Shown here: in pieces, positions 34,567 through 44,291 of the stretch | Position numbering within the stretch: position 1 is the first letter of the stretch | How the letters are laid out: every line of letters begins with the position of its first letter | Assembly: GCF_004310295.1 (NCBI RefSeq) | Contig: NZ_SISB01000011.1 | Span: 1 to 64,000, forward strand | Reading direction: 5' to 3' | DNA length: 64,000 nt | Source of the DNA: Pseudomonas sp. BGI-2 | GTDB lineage: Bacteria; Pseudomonadota; Gammaproteobacteria; Pseudomonadales; Pseudomonadaceae | Translations under genes and position numbers: made by a program | The notes under the pieces: generated by a model | The model's input: only the letters and a program-made list of their open reading frames with translations | Database searches by the model: none | What the model was told of the DNA's origin: nothing

Positions 34567-36630
34567 ATGAATCAGTCGCAAGAGCAGGTCGCGTCACCCT
34601 GGCACGCGGGCGAGCGGCAGTTGCAGGAAAGCGTCGGTGTGGCCGAACGCATGGAAGTCTTCGGGCGCAAGGTGGTGCGCGATTATCTGCCCGAGCAGCA
34701 TCAGCTGTTCTACGCGCAACTGCCGTATTTGCTGGTGGGTGCCGTCGATGAGCAAGGCGTGCCGTGGGCGACCCTGATTGAAGGGCCGCCCGGATTTGCG
34801 CATTCGCCTGATCCCCACCAGTTGCAACTCGAACGCCTGCCCGCCGAGGGCGATCCCGTCAGGCCCGCGCTCAAGGCGGGTGCCTCGGTGGGGCTGCTCG
34901 GTATCGATCTGAAAACCCGCCGTCGCAACCGAATGAATGGCCGCATCAGCACCGCCACCCAAGGCGGTTTTGCCGTTGCCGTCGAGCACGCCTTTGGCAA
35001 CTGCCCGCAATACATTCAACTGCGTGCCGTCGACCCTGGATCGGTGGGCCGCGCTTCATCTGCGGTGGGCGTCGAGCGTTTCGATGAACTCGACGAGGCC
35101 GCCCGGGCGACCATTGGCAACGCCGACACCTTTTTCCTTACCAGCTATGTAGACCTCGATGGCGACTCGAAAAAGCGCTCGGTGGATGTCTCGCATCGTG
35201 GCGGCAATGCCGGTTTCGTGCGGGTCGAGGGCAACGTGCTGACGATCCCCGATTTCGCCGGCAATCTGCACTTCAATACCTTGGGCAATCTGCTGCTCAA
35301 TCCACGGGTGGGGCTGCTGTTTGTCGATTTCGAATCGGGTGATGTACTGCAAGTCGCGGGGCGCACCGAGATTATCCTCGAAGGCCCTGAAATAGCGGCG
35401 TTCCAGGGTGCAGAACGGCTTTGGCGAATGACGGTGGAGCACGTCGTGCGCCGCGCCGGCGTGCTGTCGCTGCGCTGGCAATTTGAAGGATTCTCCCCCA
35501 ACAGCCTGATGACCGGCAGTTGGCAGCAGGCCGAGGGTCGATTGCAGGCCGATGCCTTGCGCGATCAATGGCGATTGTTGCGTGTAGCCCGCATCGTCGA
35601 GGAAAGCACCAGCATCCGTTCGTTTTACCTGGAGCCGACCGACGACGCCGGCCTGCCGCGCTTTGAGGCCGGGCAGCATTTACCCGTGCGCTTTTGCCTG
35701 GCCGAGGGGCAGGCGCCTTTGGTGCGCACTTACAGTCTGTCGAGCGCACCGTCGGACAGTTTCTTTCGTATCAGCGTCAAGCGTGACGGGCTGATTTCGT
35801 CGCATCTGCACGAGCGTGTCCGCGAGGGCGATCTGATCGAAGCCCGCGCGCCACAGGGCCGGTTCACGGTGAAAGCCGATGAGCGTCGGCCGCTGGTGTT
35901 GCTGGCCGCGGGCGTCGGCGTGACGCCCTTGTTGTCGATGCTGCGCGAGGTGATCTACGAAGGCGAACGCATCCGCCGCACTCGGCCGACCTGGTTTATT
36001 CAAAGTGCCCGCAGCCTCGCCGAGCTTGGGTTTCGCGATGAGTTATACGAACTGGCCACCCGTGCCAAGGAATCGGTGCGCGCGCTGCGCCTGCTTAGCC
36101 AACCCGAGGACCATGCCCGTGAAGGTGAGGATTTCGAGGTGGCCGGGCGGGTCGACATCGAGTTGCTCAAGGCGTTGCTGCCGTTGGACGATTACGATTT
36201 CTACCTGTGCGGGCCCGGTGCTTTTACTCAAGGGATCTATGACAGTTTGCGGGCCTTGCGCATCGGCGACGAGCGCATTCATGCGGAGACGTTCGGTCCT
36301 TCCACGCTGGTCCGTCTGCGGGACCAACTGAGCCCGGCTCCGGCACAAGTGCCGGCAGCGGACAGTTCGGTGAAAGTGGTGTTTTCAGCGTCGGCCAAGG
36401 AGGCTCGTTGGGAGCCGGGTGGCGGGAGTTTGCTGGAACTGGCTGAAAGCCGTGGCTTGAATCCGGACTTCAGTTGCCGTGGCGGCTCGTGCGGGACGTG
36501 CCGCACCCGGCTGCTCAGCGGACAGGTGCATTATCTGAACATGCCCGCCGAGCTGCCGGCGCCAGGGGAAGTACTGATTTGCTGCGCGGTGCCAGCCAAG
36601 GGTGATGAGCCCCTGGTGTTAGAGATCTAG
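34567..36630 (+). CDS. PPOX / ferredoxin reductase / 2Fe-2S fusion protein
   Basis: 687 residues in three parts. Residues about 25-330 form a PNPOx-like flavin split-barrel domain ('GNADTFFLTSYVDLDG', 'IPDFAGNLHFNTLGNLLLNP'). Residues about 335-585 are a ferredoxin-NADP reductase module ('GQHLPVRFCL', 'RTYSLSSAPSDSFF', 'LLAAGVGVTPLLSML', 'YDFYLCGPGAFTQG'). The C-terminal 85 residues are a plant-type ferredoxin with 'DFSCRGGSCGTCRTRLLSG' and a later Cys. It should move electrons from NAD(P)H through FAD to 2Fe-2S and to the split-barrel domain; the final acceptor is unknown. AGAGGTCGTC precedes the ATG. Confidence 0.9.
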   Translation: MNQSQEQVASPWHAGERQLQESVGVAERMEVFGRKVVRDYLPEQHQLFYAQLPYLLVGAVDEQGVPWATLIEGPPGFAHSPDPHQLQLERLPAEGDPVRPALKAGASVGLLGIDLKTRRRNRMNGRISTATQGGFAVAVEHAFGNCPQYIQLRAVDPGSVGRASSAVGVERFDELDEAARATIGNADTFFLTSYVDLDGDSKKRSVDVSHRGGNAGFVRVEGNVLTIPDFAGNLHFNTLGNLLLNPRVGLLFVDFESGDVLQVAGRTEIILEGPEIAAFQGAERLWRMTVEHVVRRAGVLSLRWQFEGFSPNSLMTGSWQQAEGRLQADALRDQWRLLRVARIVEESTSIRSFYLEPTDDAGLPRFEAGQHLPVRFCLAEGQAPLVRTYSLSSAPSDSFFRISVKRDGLISSHLHERVREGDLIEARAPQGRFTVKADERRPLVLLAAGVGVTPLLSMLREVIYEGERIRRTRPTWFIQSARSLAELGFRDELYELATRAKESVRALRLLSQPEDHAREGEDFEVAGRVDIELLKALLPLDDYDFYLCGPGAFTQGIYDSLRALRIGDERIHAETFGPSTLVRLRDQLSPAPAQVPAADSSVKVVFSASAKEARWEPGGGSLLELAESRGLNPDFSCRGGSCGTCRTRLLSGQVHYLNMPAELPAPGEVLICCAVPAKGDEPLVLEI

Positions 36631-36642
36631 GGCGGCCACCCA

Positions 36643-37302
36643 TCAAGCGGCGTCGACGGCTTTGCCATACACGGCGCAGGTAGTCGGGTGCTCGGCCAGT
36701 GACACAAAGCTGCGGCTGCTGGCTTCCAGGGCGTCGATCGAACCGGTCTCAATGTCGTAGACCCAGCCATGCAGGTTCAGCTGACCTTTTTCCTGGGCCA
36801 GGCGCACGCTCGGATGCGTCTGGATGTTGGCCAGTTGCGCGATGACGTTCTCGCGGACCATCGAACTCACCTTCGCCGCGTCATCGGCATGAGGCCGCGA
36901 TTCGTTGATGACCTTGGCCGATTCGGCGTGTTGCAGCCATCCGCTGACGGCCGGCAGGTGATCCATGCATTTGCACTTGGCGACGGCGGTCATGGCGCCG
37001 CAATCCGAGTGGCCGCAGATCACAATGTCCGTCACGCCCAGTACCGCGACCGCGTATTCGACAGTGGCCGAGACCCCGCCCGGGTGCGGACTGTAGGAGG
37101 GCACGATGTTGCCGGCGTTGCGGATCACAAACAATTCACCGGGTTCTTGCTGGGTCAGCAGTTCGGGCACGACACGGCTATCGGAACAGGTGATGAACAA
37201 CGTGCCGGGATGCTGGGTGGTGGCCAGGTGTTTGAACAGGTCGGTGCGTTGCGGGAACGCTTCTTTCTGGAACTTCAAAAAACCTTCGATGAGCGCTTTC
37301 AT
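36643..37302 (-). CDS. cynT: Beta-carbonic anhydrase
   Basis: 219 residues. Zinc-binding '[14 protein letters not shown]' (Cys, Asp) and '[14 protein letters not shown]' (His, Cys) are present, with the usual flanks '[14 protein letters not shown]'. In cyn operons this enzyme supplies or recycles bicarbonate for cyanase. It follows cynS (gap 77 bp, same strand), and the cynR regulator lies beyond. GAGGACATCACC precedes the ATG. Size matches E. coli CynT (219). Confidence 0.93.
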   Translation of the reverse strand: MKALIEGFLKFQKEAFPQRTDLFKHLATTQHPGTLFITCSDSRVVPELLTQQEPGELFVIRNAGNIVPSYSPHPGGVSATVEYAVAVLGVTDIVICGHSDCGAMTAVAKCKCMDHLPAVSGWLQHAESAKVINESRPHADDAAKVSSMVRENVIAQLANIQTHPSVRLAQEKGQLNLHGWVYDIETGSIDALEASSRSFVSLAEHPTTCAVYGKAVDAA

Positions 37303-37342
37303 GGTGATGTCCTCGTAAATGATTCAGATGTCTGTAGCAGCT

Positions 37343-37366
37343 GTCCTGTGGCGAGGGGGCTTGCGT
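37343..37366. repeat. Type-1 REP fragment in the cyn operon
   Basis: 'CTGTGGCGAGGGGGCTTGCG' lies between cynS and cynT. Only one half is present. Confidence 0.5.
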
Positions 37367-37379
37367 GTGTTCAGATCGG

Positions 37380-37847
37380 TTAGAAAGGACGCAGTGGCAG
37401 GAACTTGCCATCAAGGGTGATCACAGCGCGGTGGCCGCCTTCCGGATCTTCGACCTTTTTCATGTCGAGTTTGAAGTTGATCGCGCTGATGATGCCGTCG
37501 CCAAACTGCTCATGAACCAGGGCTTTCAAGGTAGTGCCGTAGATCTGGATCATTTCGTAGAAACGGTAGATGGTCGGGTCGGTTGGCACACCCGAGAGGC
37601 TGCCGCGCAGCGGGATGATTTGCAGGCGGGCCACGGCGTCGGCGTCCAGCTCCAGTCTCTCGCCGATCACTTTGGCGGCGGATTCCGGCAGCGGGTGCTG
37701 GCCGAGCAGGGCGGCGGTGACGTAGGCCAGACCGAGGCCGGTGCCTTCGGTCAGGTCCTGCCAGGACAGATTTTTGCGGGCCTTGGCGTCGAGGATCGAG
37801 GTGGTCAGGGCCAGACTTGGGTCGTTGTAAGCGTGGGACTGTTGCAT
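37380..37847 (-). CDS. cynS: Cyanate hydratase (cyanase)
   Basis: 155 residues, the family length (156). It converts cyanate and bicarbonate to ammonia and CO2. The catalytic triad region is '[32 protein letters not shown]' (Arg, Glu and Ser are all present), and the C-terminus is '[14 protein letters not shown]'. It has a POU-like N-terminal helical domain. The start at 37847 follows AGGAGAAACACC. It is the first gene in the transcript, followed by cynT; E. coli has the opposite order. Divergent from cynR. Confidence 0.95.
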   Translation of the reverse strand: MQQSHAYNDPSLALTTSILDAKARKNLSWQDLTEGTGLGLAYVTAALLGQHPLPESAAKVIGERLELDADAVARLQIIPLRGSLSGVPTDPTIYRFYEMIQIYGTTLKALVHEQFGDGIISAINFKLDMKKVEDPEGGHRAVITLDGKFLPLRPF

Positions 37848-37969
37848 GGTGTTTCTCCTGTCGGCGATGTGTTGCTTGGGTGTGAAGCAATTTTCTGCCG
37901 ATTGATCCATAGCGTCCAAGACCGATATACAATGCTGTGCATAAGTCCTGCCTATAGATGGTGTGCCCC
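37848..37969. promoter_or_regulatory. cynS/cynR divergent control region
   Basis: 122 bp between the cyanase and regulator start codons. It must hold both promoters and the CynR site. No exact site is assigned. Confidence 0.4.
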
Positions 37970-38866
37970 ATGCTGCTGCGACATCTGCGTTATCTGCTGG
38001 CGGTTGCCGACCACGGCGGCTTCACGCGCGCCGCCGAGGCGTTGCACGTTTCACAACCGACCCTGTCCCAGCAAATCCGCCAGTTGGAAGAAACCTTGGG
38101 CGTGAGCCTGTTCGACCGAACTTCGCGCACGGTCAAACCAACGGATGCAGGCGAGGCCTACATCGAGTGCGCACGTCGAGTATTGGTGGAACTGGAAGCC
38201 GGCAAGCGGGCGCTGCATGACGTGAAGGACTTGTCGCGCGGCACCTTGCGCCTGGCCATGACGCCGACGTTCATGGCGTATCTGGTGGGGCCGTTGGTGC
38301 GCGATTACGTGGCGCGGTTTCCCAACATCCATCTGCAGATTTTCGAGTTGTCGATGGATGACATCGAGGCGGGGCTGGTGGATGACTCGCTGGACATCGC
38401 CATCGCGTTTACCCAGGTCAGAAATGCCGACATCGAGTCGATCCCGGCGTTTACCGAAACCTTGGGGGTGATGGTGGGGCGGGATCATCCGTTATATGAA
38501 CGCCAAGTCGCGCTGTCCGCTGAAGAGGTGGCGCAACTGGATTTTGCGCTGTTGGCCGCGGACTTCGTCACCCGCACCCGTATCAATGAATATTTTGCTC
38601 AGGAGCTGATCACGCCGAAGGTGGTGATTGAGGTCAACTCGGTGAGCACGTTGCTGGAGGTTATTCGGCACACGGCCATCGCCACCATCCTTCCGGAGCC
38701 CATCGCCACTCAGGATCGGGCACTGCACAAAATTCCGTTGCTGGGGGAAGCGCCTACGCGCGGGGCGGCGCTGCTTCGGCGCAAGAACAACTATCACAGC
38801 GCGGCGTCTGTGGCGTTCATGAATCTGGTGTTGGGCGCGGGGGCGACGGAGTCAGTCGTCCAGTGA
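37970..38866 (+). CDS. cynR: LysR family regulator of cyanate genes
   Basis: 298 residues. HTH '[44 protein letters not shown]' at the N-terminus and a LysR effector domain to residue 290. Its position divergent from cynS makes it the probable CynR, which in E. coli activates the operon in response to azide or cyanate. The ATG at 37970 was chosen over 37958 because the conserved start follows. The end overlaps the convergent gene by 15 bases. Confidence 0.88.
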   Translation: MLLRHLRYLLAVADHGGFTRAAEALHVSQPTLSQQIRQLEETLGVSLFDRTSRTVKPTDAGEAYIECARRVLVELEAGKRALHDVKDLSRGTLRLAMTPTFMAYLVGPLVRDYVARFPNIHLQIFELSMDDIEAGLVDDSLDIAIAFTQVRNADIESIPAFTETLGVMVGRDHPLYERQVALSAEEVAQLDFALLAADFVTRTRINEYFAQELITPKVVIEVNSVSTLLEVIRHTAIATILPEPIATQDRALHKIPLLGEAPTRGAALLRRKNNYHSAASVAFMNLVLGAGATESVVQ

Positions 38867-39157
38867 TTGGCAGACGCCATTGGGGGCCTTGCCCGTGGAG
38901 CTCACGGTCACCGAGTCGTCATCGGCGAGAACGATCGAAATCGTGACGCCCGAACCCTTGGCTTCGAAGCTGCGCGCTTTGATCATGGCTTTGGTTTCGG
39001 CTTCTACGTTGTTGATCAACACCGGTCCGTCCTGATCCGCGTGAATGATGATTTTCCCGGGGCATTCCACATCAAATGAGGGAACACCTTCGATCTTGTT
39101 TGCGTGAGCAAGCGTTGCGGTCGCCAGCAACAGCAGAAATGTCAGAGTATTTTTCAT
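38852..39157 (-). CDS. Small secreted hypothetical protein, 101 aa
   Basis: Start at 39157; the signal peptide is at 1-19 ('LLLLATATLAHA'). The mature part has two cysteines ('DVECPGK' and 'NGVCQSL') that could form a disulfide, and repeated beta strands. No family recognised. Its last 15 bases overlap the end of cynR, convergently. Confidence 0.65.
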   Translation of the reverse strand: MKNTLTFLLLLATATLAHANKIEGVPSFDVECPGKIIIHADQDGPVLINNVEAETKAMIKARSFEAKGSGVTISIVLADDDSVTVSSTGKAPNGVCQSLDD

Positions 39158-39233
39158 CGCAAGTCTCCAAGGGCACAACAGCGAATACGCTTAACGATAG
39201 CTGTATTTGCTGCGCACGAGACAAACAAAAAAA

Positions 39234-39266
39234 GGCCCCGCTCGATATTACGAGCGGGGCCTTTTT
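39234..39266. terminator. Bidirectional intrinsic terminator
   Basis: GGCCCCGCTCG-ATATTA-CGAGCGGGGCC with T and A runs on both sides. It serves the gene at 39288, read on the minus strand. Confidence 0.85.
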
Positions 39267-39287
39267 GTTGATTAGCGGCGGGGGATA

Positions 39288-39617
39288 TCAGTAGAACCGG
39301 TCAATCACCCGAACTTCATTCTGGTTCTGCATCGAGGCCCACGCCTGTTTCAGCGTTTGCAGAACATGACCGATGAAGTCCTTGTCGGCCGCGGCTTTCT
39401 TGCCGACGTAGCCCTGGCCGCGACGGTACATCTTCAGTCGGGCGAGCAGGTTCTGGTTGTTCTGGTCGAACTCGGCTTCGTGGGCGTGCGGCGACAGGCA
39501 GTCGATATGAACCTGGCCCGATTTGCTGATCCACAGAATGTGGCTGTCATGGCTGTCTTTTTGCGCAGCGAAGATACCAGCCAGTTCATCGATAGTAGGT
39601 TGATTGTTCAGATTCAT
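39288..39617 (-). CDS. Hypothetical protein, 109 aa
   Basis: From the ATG at 39617 the product is 'MNLNNQPTIDELAGIFAAQK', followed by 'DSHILWISKSGQVHIDCLSP' and a helical second half with 'QNLLARLKMYRRGQGYVG'. Soluble; no signal peptide. GGGG lies upstream. No family recognised. Confidence 0.7.
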   Translation of the reverse strand: MNLNNQPTIDELAGIFAAQKDSHDSHILWISKSGQVHIDCLSPHAHEAEFDQNNQNLLARLKMYRRGQGYVGKKAAADKDFIGHVLQTLKQAWASMQNQNEVRVIDRFY

Positions 39618-40135
39618 AATATGCCCCTTGACCATTTGGTGATCTTTCAAAGTTGATTCGCTAATACAGGTAGCCCATCGGTTAGTTGATCCCTGGCACC
39701 GAAACCAGGACGTCAGCGGTCAGCCGTCGATTCGACGGGGTGTCGCGTCTGTTGCATGTAGTCGTGTTGAATAACTGCTACGCAATAGCGTCACAACGAA
39801 GAGAAGCAGCGAAAACCTGGAGGCTACCGCCGACTTTTGAGGGTCGGCCACAAGCTTCATGAGGATTGATCGCCAGCGCTTCTCGTCCTTGTACTGGACG
39901 TTCGGGCCAGGTCAGCTTCTTCAATCTGCCTTGTGGGCAGCGTGTATCCGGGAAAAACAGCTCGGCGGTCAGACGAGCTTGCTCAAACATGTTGCTGTAC
40001 TCCCGATCGGGGAGATGTCTGCATCATGCAAGGGCAAATCGGAGGCGTCAACCGTTATGTAGTGATTATTTTCAGTCACTACATATTGTCGGACAAAGCG
40101 CTTTGGAATTAAAAAGGGGAGTCACAACGGGCCGA
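39618..40135. other. Intergenic region, 518 bp, with one weak ORF
   Basis: A minus-strand frame at 39778-39990 (70 aa, GGGAG nine bases upstream) could be a small gene, but its composition is ambiguous. No REP or RNA gene recognised. Confidence 0.3.
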
Positions 40136-40639
40136 TCAGGACGATGGCTGCGGGCTTTGGAAGCGGTAGAAGGTGCAGGGATAACCGTCTACCGGCCGCT
40201 GATGCAGGGTGAATTCATCGCCCGCGAGCTGTGGCATCACCTTGGCCCAGAACCGCCGTGCAGGCGGGTTCGCGTCGATGTGGAAAATCTGCCATTGACC
40301 GGGGAACCGGCTCAAGAGGGTGGAAACGACAAACTTCGCGACACCTTGGCCACGAAAGCGCCGACTGACAAAAAGGTAGCCGATGTTGTGCTCGGCACCT
40401 TCGATATGAACGTCGTCGTCCACGGTCACGAAACCGGCGAGCTCACCGTCCACCTTGATCAGAAACGGTCGGGTCGCGGGGTTGCGCCAGTAATCCGTTT
40501 TCGGCTGAATGTTGTAGAAGCCGTGTTCTCCTAGTTTCAGTGGCAGCCACTCGCTGAAATCGTGCATGTAGAACTGCATCAGGTTTTCGATCGTGTCCAG
40601 TTTATCGCGGTGTGCGGCGTGCAGTTCGATCGCAGGCAT
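40136..40639 (-). CDS. GNAT family N-acetyltransferase
   Basis: 167 residues. The acetyl-CoA loop motif 'LFVSRRFRGQGVAKFVVSTLL' (R-x-x-G-x-G/A) is present. Preceding strands 'FLIKVDGELAGFVTVDDD' and following 'IDANPPARRFWAKVM' complete the GNAT fold. Substrate unknown. Confidence 0.88.
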   Translation of the reverse strand: MPAIELHAAHRDKLDTIENLMQFYMHDFSEWLPLKLGEHGFYNIQPKTDYWRNPATRPFLIKVDGELAGFVTVDDDVHIEGAEHNIGYLFVSRRFRGQGVAKFVVSTLLSRFPGQWQIFHIDANPPARRFWAKVMPQLAGDEFTLHQRPVDGYPCTFYRFQSPQPSS

Positions 40640-40688
40640 GCTGGCTCGCTCCAGATCGCTGGGCCATCCGTGGCCCTTTCGGGATCAC

Positions 40689-41318
40689 TCAGTGGGGGGC
40701 GAAGTCGTACGTCCCACCTGTCTTTAACGCAGCGGCGTAGGCAGGACGTACCTGGAAGCGTTGTACCCAGGCCGCCACATGAGGATAGTTGCCCAGCTTG
40801 CCCTGAGCCCGGGCGATCTCGCCGATAAAGCTCATCTGGATATCGGCGGCGCTGAACTCATCACCCAGCAGGTAATCGGACTGGCTCAATGCCGTGTCGA
40901 GGTAGCCGAGGTAGTTGGCCACTTCCGAGTTGATACGCGGATGCAGCGGTGCACCAGCTTCACCCAGACGCCCGACGTACAGGTTCAACATCAGCGGCAG
41001 CATGGCCGAGCCTTCGGCGAAGTGCAGCCACTGGACGTATTCGTCGTAGGCGGGGGTAGACGGATCGGGTTGCAGGCGCCCCTGGCCATGACGGCGAATC
41101 AGGTAGTCGATGATCGCGGAGGACTCGATCAGCTTCTGCGCGCCATCCTCGATAACCGGCGATTTGCCCAAGGCGTTGATCGCTTTCAATTCCGGCGGTG
41201 CCAGATTGGTTTTCGGGTCACGCTGATAGCGTTTCAGCTCATAAGGAATGGCCAGTTCTTCCAGCAGCCAGAGAATCCGTTGGGAGCGGGAGTTGTTCAG
41301 GTGGTGCACGATAATCAT
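40689..41318 (-). CDS. Glutathione S-transferase
   Basis: 209 residues from ATG 41318. 'IIVHHLNNSRSQRILWLLEEL' (Ser at the active site) and 'GKSPVIEDGAQKLIESSAIIDYL' (glutathione-binding with cis-Pro) mark the N-domain. The helical C-domain follows ('YLLGDEFSAADIQMSFIGEIA'). The start was chosen because GGAACC gives the best spacing to this ATG; the frame extends to 41324 with a TTG. Confidence 0.88.
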   Translation of the reverse strand: MIIVHHLNNSRSQRILWLLEELAIPYELKRYQRDPKTNLAPPELKAINALGKSPVIEDGAQKLIESSAIIDYLIRRHGQGRLQPDPSTPAYDEYVQWLHFAEGSAMLPLMLNLYVGRLGEAGAPLHPRINSEVANYLGYLDTALSQSDYLLGDEFSAADIQMSFIGEIARAQGKLGNYPHVAAWVQRFQVRPAYAAALKTGGTYDFAPH

Positions 41319-41434
41319 AAACAAGGTTCCTGTAGCAGCTGTCGAGTGAAACGAGGCTGCGATGCCTTTTCAGAAAATGGGGCCATCGCCGGGCTTGAAG
41401 AACACTAGACCATTACGGCCCATTCGAAGTGCCC

Positions 41435-43384
41435 TCAAGCTTTGCTGGCTGGTTTCGCCGCGCGTTTGGCGCCAGTTGATGGCTTGCGCTTGGTGGGCTT
41501 TCGTTTGTTTTTCCACGGTGTGGCACCACGCCCGGCCGGGCTCGCCGGCCCACTGATGGTCAGGCTCAGACCGGCACAACGGGCGACCTGCTTGCTCATC
41601 CATGCGGCCTGTTTGGTGACGAACTCTTCCAGGCTCATCTCGCCGCTTTGTACCATGTCCAGCGCCTGTTCCCAGATGGCCGTCGTGCCGGGGTCGGCAA
41701 TGGCGCGCGGCACCGCATCGATCAGGCTGAAGGCGGCCGGGGTCGCGGCCAGGGCTTTACCGTTCTTGATCAGGTAGCCGCGGTCGAGCAGGCCCTGGAT
41801 GATCGAGGCGCGGGTGGCTTCAGTGCCAATGCCTGTGGTGTCCTTGAGCTTCTGTTTGAGCAGCGGGTCTTCCACCAGTTTGGCGACGTTCTTCATTGCT
41901 TTGATCAGGTCGCCTTCGGTGAACGGTTTCGGCGGTTGCGTCCAGAGGTCCTTGAGCTTCACATCGGCCACCGCGCAGTCACGCCCTTCGGCCAATGCCG
42001 GCAGCGTTTGCGGTGCCGGCGCCTCGCGACCCTTCGCCGGGGCGAGCGCCTCGGGCAGCGCGCGTTTCCAGCCGGGCTCGACGATCTGCTTGCCGACGGC
42101 ACGCAAGGCTTCACCGGCGCAGTCGAAGTCAGCCTGGGTGCGGTCGTATTCATGGTTGGGCAGGAACTGCGCCAGATAACGCGCACGGATCAGGGTGTAC
42201 ACCGCGCGTTGCTTGCCCACCAGTCGATCAAGATTTTTTGCTGCCGCCGTCGGAATGATGCCGTGGTGAGCCGTGACCTTGGCATCGTTCCAGGCGCGAG
42301 AGCGGCGCTGTGGCTCCAGGTGGTCGTTCAAGGCGTTCAGCGATGGATCGGCATGGCGGAGCGCGGCGAGTATGCCCGGGGCTTCGCTGTGCTGGCTCAT
42401 CGGCAGGAAACCGCAATCGCTGCGCGGATAGGTGATGACCTTGTGGGTTTCATAGAGCGCCTGGGCTATGTCGAGAGTTTCCTGGGCGCCGAGCCCGAGT
42501 TTCTTCGAGCAGACTTCCTGCAAGGTGCCCAGATCGAACGGCAGCGGCGCGACTTCACGCATCCGCTCGGTACGCAGCTTGATCACCCGGGCACTCGCCG
42601 CGCTGTTGATGGCGGCGGCCGCTTGCTGGGCCAGCGCCTGATTCAGGCAGCGATCCTGATCGTCACAAACGTCGGATGCCGCGCGCCACTGGGCAGTGAA
42701 CGCCGTACCGTCGTGCAACAGCTGCACGTCGATGGCCCAATAGGCGACCGGCACGAAATCGGCAATGCTGCGGTCGCGATCCACCACCAGCCGCAAGGTC
42801 GGCGTCTGCACCCGGCCCACCGGCAACACGCCTTGATAACCGGACTGTCGCCCCAGCAGCGTAAACAACCGGCTCATGTTCATCCCGATCAACCAGTCGG
42901 CTCGGGAACGTCCCAGCGCCGAATGATAAAGGCTGAAAGTCTCTGCACCCGGTTTGAGCGCCGCCAGCGCCTTGCGGATCGACGCATCGTCCAGCGCCGA
43001 CAGCCACAGTCGCCAGATCGGCCCGCGATAGCGGCAATGTTCGACCAACTCCCGGGCAATCATCTCGCCCTCACGGTCGGCGTCGGTGGCAATCACCAGC
43101 TCATCAGCCTCGCCGAGCAAGCGTTTGACCGCCTTGTACTGGCTGGCCGTGCGCGGTTTGACCGTCATCTTCCATTTTTCCGGAATGATTGGCAGATCCG
43201 CTAGCACCCATCGCTTGTATCGTGCGTCGTAGGCATCCGGCGGCGCGGTTTCCAGCAGATGGCCGATGCACCAGGTCACCGTGACATCCGTTCCCAGCCA
43301 GCAGCCGTCGCCCCGACGCTTGGCGCCGAGTACTGCCGCGATGTCTTTGGCCTGGGAAGGTTTTTCACAGAGGTACAGCTGCAT
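41435..43384 (-). CDS. topB: DNA topoisomerase III
   Basis: 649 residues. The TOPRIM domain at the N-terminus has 'LYLCEKPSQAKDIAAVLG' and 'ELVIATDADREGEMIARELVEHC' with the DxDxE metal site. The catalytic Tyr is in 'KVITYPRSDCGFLP' near residue 318. Type IA core motifs 'GVLPVGRVQTPTLRLVVDRD' and 'TGIGTEATRASIIQGLLDRGYL' are present. A Lys-rich, low-complexity tail ('KNKRKPTKRKPSTGAKRAAK') ends the protein. The enzyme unlinks precatenanes and recombination intermediates. The RBS is weak. Confidence 0.95.
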   Translation of the reverse strand: MQLYLCEKPSQAKDIAAVLGAKRRGDGCWLGTDVTVTWCIGHLLETAPPDAYDARYKRWVLADLPIIPEKWKMTVKPRTASQYKAVKRLLGEADELVIATDADREGEMIARELVEHCRYRGPIWRLWLSALDDASIRKALAALKPGAETFSLYHSALGRSRADWLIGMNMSRLFTLLGRQSGYQGVLPVGRVQTPTLRLVVDRDRSIADFVPVAYWAIDVQLLHDGTAFTAQWRAASDVCDDQDRCLNQALAQQAAAAINSAASARVIKLRTERMREVAPLPFDLGTLQEVCSKKLGLGAQETLDIAQALYETHKVITYPRSDCGFLPMSQHSEAPGILAALRHADPSLNALNDHLEPQRRSRAWNDAKVTAHHGIIPTAAAKNLDRLVGKQRAVYTLIRARYLAQFLPNHEYDRTQADFDCAGEALRAVGKQIVEPGWKRALPEALAPAKGREAPAPQTLPALAEGRDCAVADVKLKDLWTQPPKPFTEGDLIKAMKNVAKLVEDPLLKQKLKDTTGIGTEATRASIIQGLLDRGYLIKNGKALAATPAAFSLIDAVPRAIADPGTTAIWEQALDMVQSGEMSLEEFVTKQAAWMSKQVARCAGLSLTISGPASPAGRGATPWKNKRKPTKRKPSTGAKRAAKPASKA

Positions 43385-43548
43385 AACCACCGTCGTTCAT
43401 CAAATGTGCAAGAGGCGCACAGAATGGCCGGTGATGAGCAATGGATCAATCATTATCTGTATGGATGTACAGCTTATGCGTTGCGATTGATTGCCAGGGC
43501 CGGGCGATGTACATCGGCAGGTGACCAGATCCGCGCCTGATCTGGATT

Positions 43549-43971
43549 TCAGGTGGTCCACACTTCTAGCGTGACGGCACCGTGATTGTTGAAGTACATC
43601 AACCGCGCGTCGTTGGCGAAGCAGAGGAGTGGACCGGAGGCCGGCGCTACCCAGCCCTCCGGCCAGCGGAGTCCATCGCCAATGGCAAAAAAACTGTCGC
43701 GATCCTTGCCAATTGCCCCCACGAGCGTGAACCAGGCGACATCCGCTGATTGACAGCGAATGAAACGTTCGAAAGGTCGCAATTTTTCAATGCGCAAGCC
43801 GTTGGCATCGTGCGGCTGGTTCCAGTCGGTCCATGACCCTGACGCCCGAAAGAAATAGCGTTCTCCAGAGGTGAGTTGCACCGGTGTCTCGAACCAGGGG
43901 TCATCCGCTTCCACGGAGCCGCGATAGAGCAGTTTTCCGGCCCCCGGGGGGGCAATTTGCGAATCAGGCAT
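43549..43971 (-). CDS. LecA/PA-IL-like sugar-binding protein
   Basis: 140 residues. The pattern 'GSVEADDPWFETPVQLTSGERYFFRASGSWTDW', 'FTLVGAIGKDRDSFFAIGDG' and 'LLCFANDARLMYFNNHGAVTLEVW' resembles the PA-IL/LecA-like jelly-roll family, including the 'ND...Y.NN.G...' C-terminal strand. No signal peptide, as in LecA. Calcium and galactose binding are not provable from here. No lux box was found upstream. Confidence 0.6.
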   Translation of the reverse strand: MPDSQIAPPGAGKLLYRGSVEADDPWFETPVQLTSGERYFFRASGSWTDWNQPHDANGLRIEKLRPFERFIRCQSADVAWFTLVGAIGKDRDSFFAIGDGLRWPEGWVAPASGPLLCFANDARLMYFNNHGAVTLEVWTT

Positions 43972-44109
43972 GGAGAAGACCCTTAGATTGCTGAGACTCG
44001 AAACCCCACGCCACGAACGCTTATCTGCACAGTAGGGAAGTGACCGCTGACATGAATCGTAGATGATATTTCAACGTAGCCAGGTTTGTTGTCCGCGAGT
44101 CTCGCTGAC

Positions 44110-44236
44110 AGCCGCATCGCCCCGTTCGGCTGCGAAGCAGTCGTGGTTGCGAAATTTGGGTTATACCTGACAGTTCGCAGTCTCAAATTTTGGGGCCGCT
44201 GCGCAGCCAGCGGGAGCAAGGTCCCTCGCTACATGA
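44110..44236. repeat. Degenerate type-1 REP pair
   Basis: 'CCCCGTTCGGCTGCGAAGCA' and 'GCCGCTGCGCAGCCAGCGGG' are inverted REP halves in the 320-bp gap before the DUF427 gene. Nothing else seen there. Confidence 0.65.
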
Positions 44237-44291
44237 GCGGGGCGCAAATCTTGCTTTCACAGGTCCATCACCGTCATGAGGAACGTATTCC

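Noticed and set aside
41648..43204. 518-aa plus-strand ORF over topB
   Set aside because: Antisense shadow. The true gene is clear topoisomerase III on the minus strand.
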